This document shows positions 50,749 to 60,142 of a stretch of DNA of 64,000 bases, piece by piece. Below the pieces are notes generated by a model. It was not told where the DNA came from and did no database searches. It was given only the letters and a program-made list of their open reading frames with translations. The position numbers and the translations under genes were made by a program. How positions within the stretch are numbered: position 1 is the stretch's first letter; each line of letters opens with the position of its first letter. Location of the stretch: assembly GCF_021531055.1 (NCBI RefSeq), contig NZ_JADYTL010000008.1, positions 55,366 through 119,365 on the forward strand, written 5' to 3'. Source of the stretch: Collinsella tanakaei (GTDB lineage Bacteria > Actinomycetota > Coriobacteriia > Coriobacteriales > Coriobacteriaceae).

Positions 50749-51732
50749 TCACTCCCACTCGATCGTGCCGACGGGCTTCGGTGTGAGATCGTAAGTAACG
50801 CGGCAGATGCTCGGCACCTCGGCGAGAATGCAGTCGGTGATCTTCTTGAGCAGCGCCCAATCGAGCTCCGGCACCGTTGCGGTCATGGCATCCACCGTGT
50901 TCACGGCACGGATGATCGCCGGCCACGCATAGAGGCGCTTGCCATCGCGCACGCCCGTGGCGCGCATGTCCGGCACCACCACGAAGTACTGCCACACCTT
51001 ACCGGCGAGCCCGGCGTTGGCGAACTCCTCGCGCAGGATGGCATCTGCCTCGCGCAGGGCTGCCAAGCGGTCGCGCGTGATGGCGCCGAGGCACCGCACG
51101 CCCAGGCCGGGGCCGGGGAACGGCTGGCGCTCGACCATGGACTCGGGCAGTCCGAGCTCGCGGCCGACGACGCGCACCTCATCCTTGAAGAGCAGGCGCA
51201 CGGGCTCCACGAGCTCGAACTGCAGGTCGTCGGGCAGGCCGCCCACGTTGTGGTGGGCCTTCACGCCGTCGGACTCGAGGATGTCGGGGTAGATGGTGCC
51301 CTGCGCCAGGAAGCTCACCTGGTCGCCGACCTTGCGGGCCTCCTCCTCGAACACGCGGATGAACTCGGCGCCGATGATCTTACGCTTCTTCTCGGGCTCC
51401 TCCACGCCGGCGAGCAAATCGAGGAAGCGGTCCGTGGCATCCACGTAGACGAGATTCGCGTCCATCTGGTTCTTGAACACGTCGATGACCTGCTCGGACT
51501 CGCCCTTGCGCATGAGGCCATGGTTCACGTGCACGCAGATGAGCTGCTTGCCCACCGCCTTGATGAGCAGTGCCGCGACCACGGAGGAGTCGACGCCGCC
51601 CGAGAGCGCCAACAGCACGTTCTTGTCGCCGATCTGCTCACGGCACGCCGCCACCTGCTCGTCGATGAACGCCTGCGCGAGCTCGGGCGTGGTGATGCGG
51701 ACCATGTCGTCGGGACGCTTGTTGGGATCCAT
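50749..51732 (-). CDS. guaA: GMP synthetase ATP pyrophosphatase subunit
   Basis: A 327-residue protein carrying only the ATP pyrophosphatase and dimerisation parts of GMP synthetase: [20 protein letters not shown] (P-loop S-G-G-V-D-S), [55 protein letters not shown] and the C-terminal IEWE. It converts XMP to GMP using ammonia. The usual N-terminal glutamine amidotransferase domain is absent, so a separate subunit must supply ammonia. AAAGGAGGAG precedes the ATG. The last codons and stop are supplied by the prophage after integration. Confidence 0.95.
   Translation of the reverse strand: MDPNKRPDDMVRITTPELAQAFIDEQVAACREQIGDKNVLLALSGGVDSSVVAALLIKAVGKQLICVHVNHGLMRKGESEQVIDVFKNQMDANLVYVDATDRFLDLLAGVEEPEKKRKIIGAEFIRVFEEEARKVGDQVSFLAQGTIYPDILESDGVKAHHNVGGLPDDLQFELVEPVRLLFKDEVRVVGRELGLPESMVERQPFPGPGLGVRCLGAITRDRLAALREADAILREEFANAGLAGKVWQYFVVVPDMRATGVRDGKRLYAWPAIIRAVNTVDAMTATVPELDWALLKKITDCILAEVPSICRVTYDLTPKPVGTIEWE
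50753..50763. other. attR core (TCCCACTCGAT) inside the 3' end of guaA
   Basis: Identical 11-bp core to attL. On the coding strand of guaA it reads ATCGAGTGGGA, encoding Ile-Glu-Trp plus the first bases of the final Glu. The codon and stop that follow (GAG-TGA) belong to the prophage; the displaced host version at attL is GAA-TAG. Confidence 0.85.
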
Positions 51733-51933
51733 GGGCTCCTCCTTTGCCGAAAATGACCGTTACCGCGCATTGTATCCGAGACGAGGGTTCGCATCACCGC
51801 CGCGTCCGGCAGCCGCACGGTCCTTTCTGCCAGCGGAGACGCGCATATCGCAGGTGCATGCGACACCGTGCGAGCTGGTACCATGACAGCAGACGATCAC
51901 ACCGGACGCCCCGCACCACCGAAGGGAAATCCC

Positions 51934-53871
51934 ATGCTCGACGTATGCCGCGTGCTCAAAAGCGCCGTTGCGCCCAAGCCAGGCGAGCTGACACCGCTGA
52001 TCACCCCTTGGGGCGAGCAGCTCGATCGCGCCCACCCTCTACCGGAGCATCCCCGCCCCACCCTCGTGCGCGACCGATGGGCATCGCTCAACGGCCCGTG
52101 GGAATACGCATTCGCCACACTCGATCATGCCGAGCGCGATCGCACCCTCACCGCCCGCGAGGCGACCGAGACGGTCCGCACGGCGCGCATGCCGCATGCA
52201 TTCGATGGCACCATCACCGTGCCGTTCTCCCCCGAGGCGCCCTTGTCCGGTGTCGGCCGTGTGCTTTCGCCACGCGAGCTGCTTTGGTACCGACGCAGCT
52301 TCGAGATGCCCGCGCTCAGCTCACACGAGCGCCTCATCGTGCACTTCGAAGCGGTCGACTGGATCTGCGCGCTGTTCGTGAACGGTCGACTCGCGGCGAC
52401 GCACCAAGGCGGCTATCTCCCCTTCTCCCTCGACATCACGCCGTTTCTCGCCGGCGCCGATACCGACATCGAGCTTGCGCTCTGCGTCTACGATCCCAGC
52501 GACGCCGGCACGCAACCGCGCGGCAAACAGCGCCTCGAGTCGAACGGCATCTGGTACACGCCGCAAAGTGGAATCTGGCAAAGCGTATGGTACGAGGTCG
52601 TTCCCGACGCTTACGTAGCATCGCTCACACTCGACGGCGCAGCAGACGGAACGCTGCGCATAGACGCCCTCATTTGCGATCCGGATGCTCGGCTCGATGA
52701 CGATTCGCAGCTCGTCGTATCCGTCAGCGACCACACGGGCACCGCAGTCGCCCGCGGCATCCTCGCGCTCGTGCGGACTGACCGCACGCATGATGCGTGG
52801 GAAGTGCACGGAAACATCCTTGTGGAGCGCCCGCACCTGTGGCGCCCCGACGACCCGTACCTCTACGATGTCCGAGCAGCACTCATCCCGAAGGCAGACG
52901 AAGCCCCCGTGGATTCCGCGAGCAGCTACTGCGGCCTTCGCTCCGTCGAGATACGACGCGACCGCGAGGGCATCCCCCGCTTCTTCCTCAACGGTGAGCC
53001 GCTGTTCCTCAAAGGGGTGCTCGACCAGGGTTACTGGCCCGACGGCCTCATGACCGCCCCGTCCGATGCGGCCCTTGTCCACGATATCGAGCAGCTCAAA
53101 GATGCCGGTTTCAACATGCTTCGCAAGCACATCAAGGTCGAGGTGGCGCGCTGGTACTATCACTGCGATCGCATAGGCATGCTCGTATGGCAAGACGCGG
53201 TATCTGGTGGAAGCTCCTATAGCCCGTGGTACTCAAGCCGCAGGCCCACGCTGTTCTCCGCATCCTGGGGCGCCTTCCGTGACGACACGCCCAGACACCG
53301 CCGCGCGCTTGCCGCAGATGACGAAGAATATCGCACCGAATGGCGCGAGACCTGCACCGGTATGGTCAACCTGCTTGCCGGCCATCCGTCGATCGTCACC
53401 TGGGTGCTGTTCAACGAAGGCTGGGGCCAGTTCGACGCGAACAAGGCCGCCGAGCAGGTTCACCAACTCGACCCGTCACGCCCCATCGACGCTGTGAGCG
53501 GCTGGTATGACCAACATTGCGGAGACTACCTTTCGCACCACAACTACTTCCGTCCACTCACCGTCGGCCGGGATCGTCATGCACTTCAAGGTTACGCCGC
53601 CGACCGTGGATGCCGGGCATTCGTGATATCGGAGTTCGGCGGTTGGACGCAGCGCATCGAGGGACATGCCGCCACGGCGAGCAGCTACGGCTATGGCAAC
53701 TTCGGTGCCGTGGACGCTTGGCGTGAGGCGGTGCACCAAACGCTCGCACAGGCCGAAGCGCTCGCACCTCGCGGCCTTGCCGGCTACGTCTACACGCAGC
53801 TTTCAGACGTGGAGGGCGAGCTCAACGGCATCCTCACCTACGACCGGCGCGTCAACAAGCTCCTCGGCTAG
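51934..53871 (+). CDS. Glycoside hydrolase family 2 protein (beta-galactosidase/glucuronidase-like)
   Basis: A 645-residue GH2 enzyme. It has the sugar-binding jelly-roll start (WASLNGPWEYAFATLDHAER, RELLWYRRSFEMPA, VHFEAVDWICALFVNGRLAA), an immunoglobulin-like middle, and a TIM barrel with both catalytic glutamates: acid/base in VTWVLFNEGWGQ (about residue 495) and nucleophile in FVISEFGGWTQR (about 566). No signal peptide, so it is probably cytoplasmic. The Met at MLDVCRVLK has GAAGGGAAA upstream. Exact substrate cannot be read from sequence. It starts a plus-strand unit facing the DUF2130 gene. Confidence 0.9.
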   Translation: MLDVCRVLKSAVAPKPGELTPLITPWGEQLDRAHPLPEHPRPTLVRDRWASLNGPWEYAFATLDHAERDRTLTAREATETVRTARMPHAFDGTITVPFSPEAPLSGVGRVLSPRELLWYRRSFEMPALSSHERLIVHFEAVDWICALFVNGRLAATHQGGYLPFSLDITPFLAGADTDIELALCVYDPSDAGTQPRGKQRLESNGIWYTPQSGIWQSVWYEVVPDAYVASLTLDGAADGTLRIDALICDPDARLDDDSQLVVSVSDHTGTAVARGILALVRTDRTHDAWEVHGNILVERPHLWRPDDPYLYDVRAALIPKADEAPVDSASSYCGLRSVEIRRDREGIPRFFLNGEPLFLKGVLDQGYWPDGLMTAPSDAALVHDIEQLKDAGFNMLRKHIKVEVARWYYHCDRIGMLVWQDAVSGGSSYSPWYSSRRPTLFSASWGAFRDDTPRHRRALAADDEEYRTEWRETCTGMVNLLAGHPSIVTWVLFNEGWGQFDANKAAEQVHQLDPSRPIDAVSGWYDQHCGDYLSHHNYFRPLTVGRDRHALQGYAADRGCRAFVISEFGGWTQRIEGHAATASSYGYGNFGAVDAWREAVHQTLAQAEALAPRGLAGYVYTQLSDVEGELNGILTYDRRVNKLLG

Positions 53872-53872
53872 C

Positions 53873-55600
53873 CTATTCGTCCTCGCCGTGAGCCTCGACC
53901 TCGGCACTATCCGCAGCATCCGCATCCTCCGTGCCCGCCGCGCCACGCGCTTCGTCGAACTTCGCCTTCATCGTGGGATTTCCCCACGTGAGCTTGCGAA
54001 TCGTGAGCCCCTGGGCCTTGTCGTTGGCCAGACGCAGGTTGTTCTCGGACGAGATCAGGTTGTCCTTCACCTTCTGCAGGTGCTTGATGGTGGTGTCGAT
54101 CTCGTCGATCGCGGTCTGGAACTTACGGCTCGCCAGCTCGAAATTCTTGGAGAATCCATCCTGGAACTTGCCGAGCTTCTCCTCGAACTTCGTCACATCG
54201 ATGTTCTGCTGGCGCACGATGGCGAGCTCCTGCTTGTACTTCAGCGAGTTCAGGGCGGCATTGCGCAGCAGCGTGATGATGGGGATGAAGAACTGGGGAC
54301 GGATCACGTACATCTTGGGATACCGGTAGCCCACGTCGACGATACCCGCGTTGTACAGCTCGCTTTCGGGTTCGAGCAGGCTCACGAGGATCGCGTATTC
54401 GCAGCCCTTCTTAGTGCGATCCGTATCGAGCTTCTTGAAGAAGTCCTCGTTTTTGTGCTTGGTCGCCGTGGCGTCGTTCTCGTTTTTCATCTCGAACATG
54501 ATCGAGATGATCTCGTTACCGTCCTCGTCAGTCTCACGGAAGATGAAGTCGCCCTTGGTGCCCTCGGACGCATCGTTATCTTTCTCGAAATAGGCGTGGG
54601 GAAACGCCGTCATGCGCAGGCGGTTGAACTCGGTCTCGCAGTGCTGCTCGAGCGACTCCCCCACCATCTTGGTGGACAGGCGGACCTTCATGTCCTTCAG
54701 GCGCTCGATCTCGTCGTCCTTGTAGCGCAGCAGCTCCTCGGTGTTCTTGCGAACCTGGGCGAGCTCGAGGCTATGCGCCGTCTCCATCTGCTGCTTTTCG
54801 GCGTCGCGCACCGCCAGCTCGCGGGCAAGCTCGGCACGTGCCTCATCGCGCTCGCGCTCCGATGCGGCGACCGCCTGCGTCACCGCGAGCTCACGCTCGG
54901 CGGAACCGGCGGCAAGCTGCTGCTTGAGCTCGGCGATCTGGGCATCGCGGTCGGACAGGCTGCGCTGGTACTCCTCGCGCGCGGCGTTCTCCGCCGCCCG
55001 CGCCTCCTCACGCGCCTGCGAGCCGGCCTGCTGCACCGCCATGCTCTGCGCATCGGCGGCCGCGGCCAGTTTCGCGTTCAGCTCCGCGATCTGCGCGTCG
55101 CGCGCGGCGATGTCGCGCTCGAGTTCCTGACGTGCGCTCGCCTGCTCCAAGGCCGATGCGTCCTGCTGCTGCTTGAGCTGCGCCTGGAGTTGGTCGATCG
55201 TGCGCTGAAGCTCGGCCGACGTCTTACCCGCCTGCTCGCGCGCCTCCGCTGCCGCCTTGTCGCTCGCAAGGGCACGCTCCTGCTCTGCCGAGGTGAGCTT
55301 GGCGGTCAGCTCGGCGATCTTCGCGTCACGTTCGGACAGGCTGTCGGCAAGCTGACCGGCGGCAGTCGCCTTGAGCTCGGCGACTTGCGCGTCATGCTCA
55401 GCCTGGATGCTCTGGATGCGCTTGTCGGCCTCGGAGCGCTCCAGCTGGAGCGCCTGCTCGTGCTCGCGGTGCATGATCGCCTCGCGCTCATGGAGGTCAT
55501 GCGAAAACTGCTCGTCGCGTACCTGACGCACGATGTCCGCATAGCTGTTCTCATCGACCGTAAAGACGGCACCGCACTTCGGGCACTTGATCTCGTTCAT
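53873..55600 (-). CDS. DUF2130 domain protein with long coiled coil
   Basis: A 575-residue protein. It begins with a zinc knuckle ([20 protein letters not shown]), continues with about 280 residues of coiled coil (for example [40 protein letters not shown]), and ends in a DUF2130 domain ([60 protein letters not shown]). DUF2130 has a PD-(D/E)XK-like core. The family is widespread with unknown function. The Met seven residues into the longest reading has GAGGAG at good distance. Confidence 0.88.
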   Translation of the reverse strand: MNEIKCPKCGAVFTVDENSYADIVRQVRDEQFSHDLHEREAIMHREHEQALQLERSEADKRIQSIQAEHDAQVAELKATAAGQLADSLSERDAKIAELTAKLTSAEQERALASDKAAAEAREQAGKTSAELQRTIDQLQAQLKQQQDASALEQASARQELERDIAARDAQIAELNAKLAAAADAQSMAVQQAGSQAREEARAAENAAREEYQRSLSDRDAQIAELKQQLAAGSAERELAVTQAVAASERERDEARAELARELAVRDAEKQQMETAHSLELAQVRKNTEELLRYKDDEIERLKDMKVRLSTKMVGESLEQHCETEFNRLRMTAFPHAYFEKDNDASEGTKGDFIFRETDEDGNEIISIMFEMKNENDATATKHKNEDFFKKLDTDRTKKGCEYAILVSLLEPESELYNAGIVDVGYRYPKMYVIRPQFFIPIITLLRNAALNSLKYKQELAIVRQQNIDVTKFEEKLGKFQDGFSKNFELASRKFQTAIDEIDTTIKHLQKVKDNLISSENNLRLANDKAQGLTIRKLTWGNPTMKAKFDEARGAAGTEDADAADSAEVEAHGEDE

Positions 55601-55696
55601 ATCCGCACTCCTCGTCTGCACGTCGCGCTTCTCATCCGAATGCTACTACACCCATACCGCATACCAAAGCCGGCAGCTCGCTTGCGCGCTCGGCGA

Positions 55697-56023
55697 TCAG
55701 CGGGCGTCCGTCACGTACAGGCCGGCGCGCACCTGATGCCACGGGCTCCGCTCGGGTGCCACCTGCTGCACGCGGCACTCGAACGCATCGCCGTGCCCGA
55801 AGAACAACATGGTCGAGAGGAACTCGTTGTGATCTGCCGGCACGTATCCCAGCTTGACGCCGTCGAATCGCACCGCGACCGCCGCGGGATCATGCGGGCT
55901 GTCCGTCTCGGGCACGAGCGTGAGCTTTGCGCCCGGCTTCAGCTGGTCGAGCACGGTCGCACCATCCCAGTACTGGAATCCCGCGACATGGAACGAAAAG
56001 AGATTGCGTGACGGTTCGTACAT
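55697..56023 (-). CDS. HIRAN domain protein
   Basis: A 108-residue protein: LFSFHVAGFQYWDGATVLDQ, LVPETDSPHDPAAVAVRFDG and KLGYVPADHNEFLSTMLFFG match the HIRAN domain, a small DNA-end-binding fold also found in SWI2/SNF2 proteins. Stand-alone HIRAN proteins are common in bacteria. Start chosen for AAGGAGGCC before the ATG. It lies 97 bases upstream of the DUF2130 gene on the same strand; any functional link is unproven. Confidence 0.85.
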   Translation of the reverse strand: MYEPSRNLFSFHVAGFQYWDGATVLDQLKPGAKLTLVPETDSPHDPAAVAVRFDGVKLGYVPADHNEFLSTMLFFGHGDAFECRVQQVAPERSPWHQVRAGLYVTDAR

Positions 56024-56232
56024 GATGGCCTCCTTGGCTCGTAAGTGCCCCGCATGCGTGGGCATTTCCCCATGCCATCAATCTACAACCCCGCGTGGAC
56101 ATATAATCGCCCATCGCCTATGTGCAACGGAAACGGGCCCGACCGCACGCCACACGTGTGCAGTCGGACCCGTCCCCGTTGTCGCCCGGCAAGGCGGTGC
56201 GCTGTCATCGTCACGCACAGTGGCAAGCGTTC

Positions 56233-57645
56233 TTACTCCTCGTCCGCGCGCAGGTCGTCGGCGTCGATCGCCTGTATCCAGGCGATGTAGACGTTGGGAT
56301 AGTGACCGTAGAGGACCTGCATGGGGTCGACGTCGGCCAACAGGTCGTGCACGAGCGAGGCGATGCCGCCCACCGTGGTGATGTCGTCGGCCGTCGGCAC
56401 CTCGCGCGCGATGTCCTCGATCAGCTTGTCCACGCGCTCGCGGTCCTCGGGCACATACGGGCTCTCAGTGCCCACGTTGGCCTTGAACGCCGCGCGCATC
56501 TCGTCGTAATGCTCGTTGAACGCCTCGTCGCCGTAGCCGGGCAGCCACAGGTCGTGGCCGTAGCGGGCGTATCCCCAGGCCGCCAGCGGCAGACGCGGCA
56601 CCATGTCGCTCGGGTTCATGATGTTGAAGATGTTGTCGTACAGCTCGTCGTGCACGTTGCCGAACTCCGTGACCTCCGGCGTGGCGAACGTGTAGCAGTA
56701 GATGTTCTCCAGCGGCGCGAGCACGCGCAGGCCGGTGGTCATGTCGTCGGCGTACGACGCGGCGAGGTTCGCCGTCGCGGCGCCGCGGGAGTGACCCGTG
56801 AACAGCAGGGCGACGTCATCGCCGCCACCGTCCTCGGACAGACGCTCGGCCAGATCGTTTACGATCTCGTCGGCGGCGCGCATGAAGCCCTCGTGATCGA
56901 TGGCGTCCATCTCGTAGTCGGCCGCGTCGCCCATGTTGAAGTCGCTCAACCACTCGGACCCGTAGCTGCCGCGCACGGAGACCAGGTAGAGGGTCTTCTC
57001 GGCGCCGTCGGTGTTCTTCACGCGCTTGGTGGCGACCGAGTACGCCACGACGTCGTCCGTGCCGGCGAAGAAGTCGACGATCTCGTCGAACACCTCGCTG
57101 CGATACTGGTAGGACGCGGTCGAGATGTCATCGAAGCCGAGCGCGGCGAGGGCCTGTTCCATGTAGGCGGGTGCGTTGGATCCGGCCTGGTAGTAGCCCG
57201 ATTCCGAGTTGGCGATGGCCGAGAGCACCGAGCACGTGGTGGCGAGCTCGTGGTTGTAGACGGTCGGATCCTCGAAGAACCACGCGTCATCCCATGCTAT
57301 GTCGGTCGCCACCTGGTGGCCGTCGGTCTCGGCCATGCTCGTGTACTCCACGTGCGCCGTGAAGGCGCCGGTACGGCCGGAGGAATCCTCGAGGGCTTCG
57401 GGCGCACTCGGGGCCTGAACCGCGCCGAGACCCAAGCGCTCCTGCTCCTGGCGATGGTGGACGGCCACGTTGACGGCGATGGCCGATCCGATCACCAGCA
57501 CGGCGAGCACCGCCATGATGCGGACGAGCCATGTGTGGCGGCGGTAGAACGAGGGACGCTTCGCGGGCGACTCCGACTCCTTGACGTCCGTCTTGGGCGC
57601 CTGCTCGTCTTGGATGCGCTGCTTGTCCTCTGCGGTCGATGCCAT
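56233..57645 (-). CDS. Membrane-anchored lipase-like alpha/beta hydrolase
   Basis: A 470-residue protein with an N-terminal charged cytoplasmic part, one membrane segment (LVRIMAVLAVLVIGSAIAVN) and a large extracellular hydrolase domain. The nucleophile elbow is VALLFTGHSRGAATANLAAS (G-H-S-R-G, about residue 283), as in class 3 lipases and DUF2974 proteins. The acid Asp is probably in MNPSDMVPRLPLAAWGY and the His in NEHYDEM. Substrate is unknown; lipid or ester hydrolysis at the cell surface is inferred. ATG behind AAGGCGACGG. Confidence 0.85.
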   Translation of the reverse strand: MASTAEDKQRIQDEQAPKTDVKESESPAKRPSFYRRHTWLVRIMAVLAVLVIGSAIAVNVAVHHRQEQERLGLGAVQAPSAPEALEDSSGRTGAFTAHVEYTSMAETDGHQVATDIAWDDAWFFEDPTVYNHELATTCSVLSAIANSESGYYQAGSNAPAYMEQALAALGFDDISTASYQYRSEVFDEIVDFFAGTDDVVAYSVATKRVKNTDGAEKTLYLVSVRGSYGSEWLSDFNMGDAADYEMDAIDHEGFMRAADEIVNDLAERLSEDGGGDDVALLFTGHSRGAATANLAASYADDMTTGLRVLAPLENIYCYTFATPEVTEFGNVHDELYDNIFNIMNPSDMVPRLPLAAWGYARYGHDLWLPGYGDEAFNEHYDEMRAAFKANVGTESPYVPEDRERVDKLIEDIAREVPTADDITTVGGIASLVHDLLADVDPMQVLYGHYPNVYIAWIQAIDADDLRADEE

Positions 57646-57824
57646 GATCCGTCGCCTTCCCGTCGGCGGTTTTCCTGCAATGCACGGGACATCCCATGCC
57701 CTCGTGCGCTGTAACCTTACAGCATATCGGAACGGTGCGTCCGCCTTGGAGTGGACGGACGATCATCAACCTTTGTTTGTCACTGCCGTGACCGGCTAGC
57801 ATGAAAAGCGGGTGGCGGACTCTT

Positions 57825-58616
57825 CTATCCGATGACGTAGGACTCGACACGCGGCGCCAGACGCTCGGCAAAGGCAGCGCGCGTTGCCGCAAGGTCATCG
57901 CCACCCGTAAGCGCCCGTGCCCCAACAGGACAGTCCACGATACAGCGCATGCAGGTGATGCACGCATCGGCGTCGGTGTGCGCGGGGGCCGCGGGGTCGA
58001 TGGCACCTGCCGGACACGAACGTGCGCAAAGGCCGCAGCTGGTGCATGCATCGGCGTCCGCCTGCGCTCGGAACGGAGAGCCGGCAAAGTCGCGGTACGG
58101 GCGGTTGCCGGGGATGTCGACCAGCTCGGCATCGCGGGGGTTGGAGGCACGGGCGAGCCTGTCGAGCGCCGTGCGGGCCAACACATCGACCGCGTCAAGG
58201 TCCGCCGCATCGGGGCGCCCCTGCGCCACATCGATCATCAGGGAATGGTGCGCGACGATCGCGCCCAGCGCGATGGGGATAAAGCCCTGCCCGCGCACGG
58301 TGTCCGCCAGCTCGAGGAAGGTGTCGTCCACCGCGCGGTTGCCAAAGGTGACGATGAGCACGGCGGGCGTATCGTGACCCTGGCAGCGCGCAAACTGCGC
58401 AAGCGCCGGCGCCGGCACGCGCCCGCCGAAAGACGGCACCGCGAAAACGGCAAGATCATTGGCGCCGAAGGCGGGGACATCGGAACCGTGCGGCGTGATA
58501 TCGACCGCGCGGGCGGGAATGCCCGCGGCCTCGATCGCGGCGATGAAGCGATCGATGATGGCACGGGTCGTCCCCACTCCGGTGAAGTATGCGGCGGTGC
58601 AGGCGGTAGTGTTCAT
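57825..58616 (-). CDS. EFR1-type flavodoxin-like protein with two 4Fe-4S clusters
   Basis: A 263-residue protein. The N-terminal part (CTAAYFTGVGTTRAIIDRFI, then LAVFAVPSFGGRVPAPALAQ and TPAVLIVTFGNRAVDDTFLE) is a flavodoxin-like fold. The C-terminal part has two ferredoxin motifs (DACTSCGLCARSCPAGAID and DACITCMRCIVDCPVGA), each C-x2-C-x2-C-x3-C-P. It belongs to the EFR1 family of electron-transfer proteins in anaerobes. GGGGAGACAAC precedes the ATG. It fits a strictly anaerobic host. Redox partners are not in this window. Confidence 0.9.
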   Translation of the reverse strand: MNTTACTAAYFTGVGTTRAIIDRFIAAIEAAGIPARAVDITPHGSDVPAFGANDLAVFAVPSFGGRVPAPALAQFARCQGHDTPAVLIVTFGNRAVDDTFLELADTVRGQGFIPIALGAIVAHHSLMIDVAQGRPDAADLDAVDVLARTALDRLARASNPRDAELVDIPGNRPYRDFAGSPFRAQADADACTSCGLCARSCPAGAIDPAAPAHTDADACITCMRCIVDCPVGARALTGGDDLAATRAAFAERLAPRVESYVIG

Positions 58617-58947
58617 GTTGTCTCCCCATCCCTTGCTCATCGGCAGTCGCTGGCAAGCCATTCGAGCGCGATAAAGCCCGAGCGAAGCGCCCTCTATGCA
58701 TAACCATAATAGGGCGAAGCAGCGCCGAAAAACCGATATCGCCGACGCACTACGACAGCACAGTTTTCATCCTATTGGAAGCCCGGATGCGGAATCCGGC
58801 GCTCAGCGAACGACGCTTATCGTTGCGCCCATTCCCATTACCATATAATCTAACTTACTTGGTATTGTTCTTTATTGTTTATTTACTTTTTTAATTTTTG
58901 GTCTATTATTTAATATTGTGTATGCCATGTTTCGAAAGGGGCTCGCC
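58617..58947. other. AT-rich intergenic region before the restriction cluster
   Basis: No gene is supported. The right half is strongly AT-rich (runs of T and A around 58,850-58,910), unlike the rest of the window, and likely contains the promoter of the first restriction-cluster gene. The drop in GC marks the left edge of an acquired block. Confidence 0.5.
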
Positions 58948-60129
58948 ATGCCTGCAGGTTTCTTGTTTTCCATCAACAGCGATACCGAAAAGGCAGTCGT
59001 CGATACCGTCCGGCGCTACATCGATAAAGGAATGTATTCCACACTCATCAGTACCCAATGGAACTTACCCGCGATGTCGACCCTAGGCGACTACATCAAC
59101 ATGAGCGTCGGGGATAACGTTTACTTCTTTGGCAAGCGGATGATATTCGGTATTGGAGAAATCGTTGACGTCTTAGGCACAGGCGATGCCGCTTTTGAGG
59201 TTTATAAGGGCGCATCATCCCCGCAGTTCAATCCTCCCAAAGATGCGATAGTGACTCTGAAGGAACGAGAGAGGACGGAACGGTGGGGCATTGTATTCAA
59301 ACCTTCACCCCATTTTTTCTTGCAGCCCATCGACATGGACGACCTCCTGAATTCCAAGCCCTCGGCTTTTCGCTCACTTCGCACGTTCCAAAAACGCTCT
59401 TTCATACAGCTTGACGACGAGGAGAATGCAGCATTTAAAGCAGCTCTAATCAGAAAGAACGAAGAGGTGCTTAACGGTACGAAACCAATAGAAGACTCGG
59501 TTTTTCCCTGCCGTTACCTAGAAACTATTCGGATGATTCACCAGCGCATGGCATCGCAAGAAGAACCACGGCCCATCAAGCTGAATGATGCGATATCGGA
59601 AGCGAGAGTCGACACCGCTGTCAAAAAGGAAATGCTTGTAGAAATCGCTCTCCTGCATGCCATTAAGCACAATGAGCCAACCGCTGTCGAAGCTTTCGGC
59701 AAATGGGATTACATCGCGCATCAAGTCGCCGCATCGCCATTCAAGCCAATCGACTATATGGATAAGATTGATGTGTTCGCCTATCGATGGATTACCGGCT
59801 ATAGAGGCGAGATAATATCGAAATATGCTGTTATAGAAATCAAGAAGGGAGAGGCGGACTTATCGGAAACCTCATCTAGCACGGATTACGATCAACTTAT
59901 GAAGTACGTCGACTGGGTCTGCGACCAATATGCCCATGGCGACTATTCGATGATTGAAGCTTATCTGGTAGCAAATTCGTTCTCCATAGACAATCATTCC
60001 CGCATGAAAGATACAGTTGCTCGTTCATACGTTACTGGCCATAATGCGACAACGCATTATTGGGATCAATTCCACTTGGTGGAGTATCGAGCACACCCTG
60101 ATGGAACGATAACGTTCCATCAGGGATAA
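58948..60129 (+). CDS. Nuclease-like protein with PUA/EVE-like N-terminus and PD-(D/E)XK C-terminus
   Basis: A 393-residue protein. The N-terminal 90 residues (MPAGFLFSINSDTEKAVVDT, then SVGDNVYFFGKRMIFGIGEI) match PUA/EVE/YTH-like domains that flip out modified bases. The C-terminal part has a D-then-E-x-K core (IDVFAYRWITGYRGEIISKY, AVIEIKKGEADLSETSSS), the active site of PD-(D/E)XK nucleases. Together this looks like a modification-dependent endonuclease. The Met at MPAGFLF has AAAGGGG upstream. It opens the restriction-modification cluster; its stop overlaps the hairpin before the methyltransferase. Confidence 0.65.
   Translation: MPAGFLFSINSDTEKAVVDTVRRYIDKGMYSTLISTQWNLPAMSTLGDYINMSVGDNVYFFGKRMIFGIGEIVDVLGTGDAAFEVYKGASSPQFNPPKDAIVTLKERERTERWGIVFKPSPHFFLQPIDMDDLLNSKPSAFRSLRTFQKRSFIQLDDEENAAFKAALIRKNEEVLNGTKPIEDSVFPCRYLETIRMIHQRMASQEEPRPIKLNDAISEARVDTAVKKEMLVEIALLHAIKHNEPTAVEAFGKWDYIAHQVAASPFKPIDYMDKIDVFAYRWITGYRGEIISKYAVIEIKKGEADLSETSSSTDYDQLMKYVDWVCDQYAHGDYSMIEAYLVANSFSIDNHSRMKDTVARSYVTGHNATTHYWDQFHLVEYRAHPDGTITFHQG
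60096..60125. terminator. Perfect 13-bp hairpin between converging genes
   Basis: CCCTGATGGAACG-ATAA-CGTTCCATCAGGG, overlapping the last codons of the nuclease-like gene and preceding the methyltransferase stop on the opposite strand. It probably terminates both. Confidence 0.75.
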
Positions 60130-60142
60130 TCAAACGCAGGAA

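Larger units (their letters stand above)
18332..50763. mobile_element. Prophage integrated into the 3' end of guaA
   Basis: The element is bounded by 11-bp att cores and contains, in order, integrase, regulators, primase/helicase, terminase, portal, scaffold, capsid, connector, baseplate, fibre and lysis genes. It is clearly a tailed-phage genome of about 32.4 kb. The integrase lies next to attL, as usual. Two departures from the standard plan are an 8.3-kb cargo interruption between portal and scaffold, and the absence of major tail and tape-measure genes. Whether it can still form particles is unknown. Confidence 0.92.

Noticed and set aside
53666..56011. 781-codon plus-strand reading opposite the DUF2130 gene
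   Set aside because: It consists of Leu/Val/Arg-rich filler in the shadow of a coiled-coil gene, with no recognisable domain.
56122..57714. 530-codon plus-strand reading opposite the lipase-like gene
   Set aside because: Val/Gly/Arg-rich filler. The minus strand has a membrane helix and G-H-S-R-G nucleophile motif.
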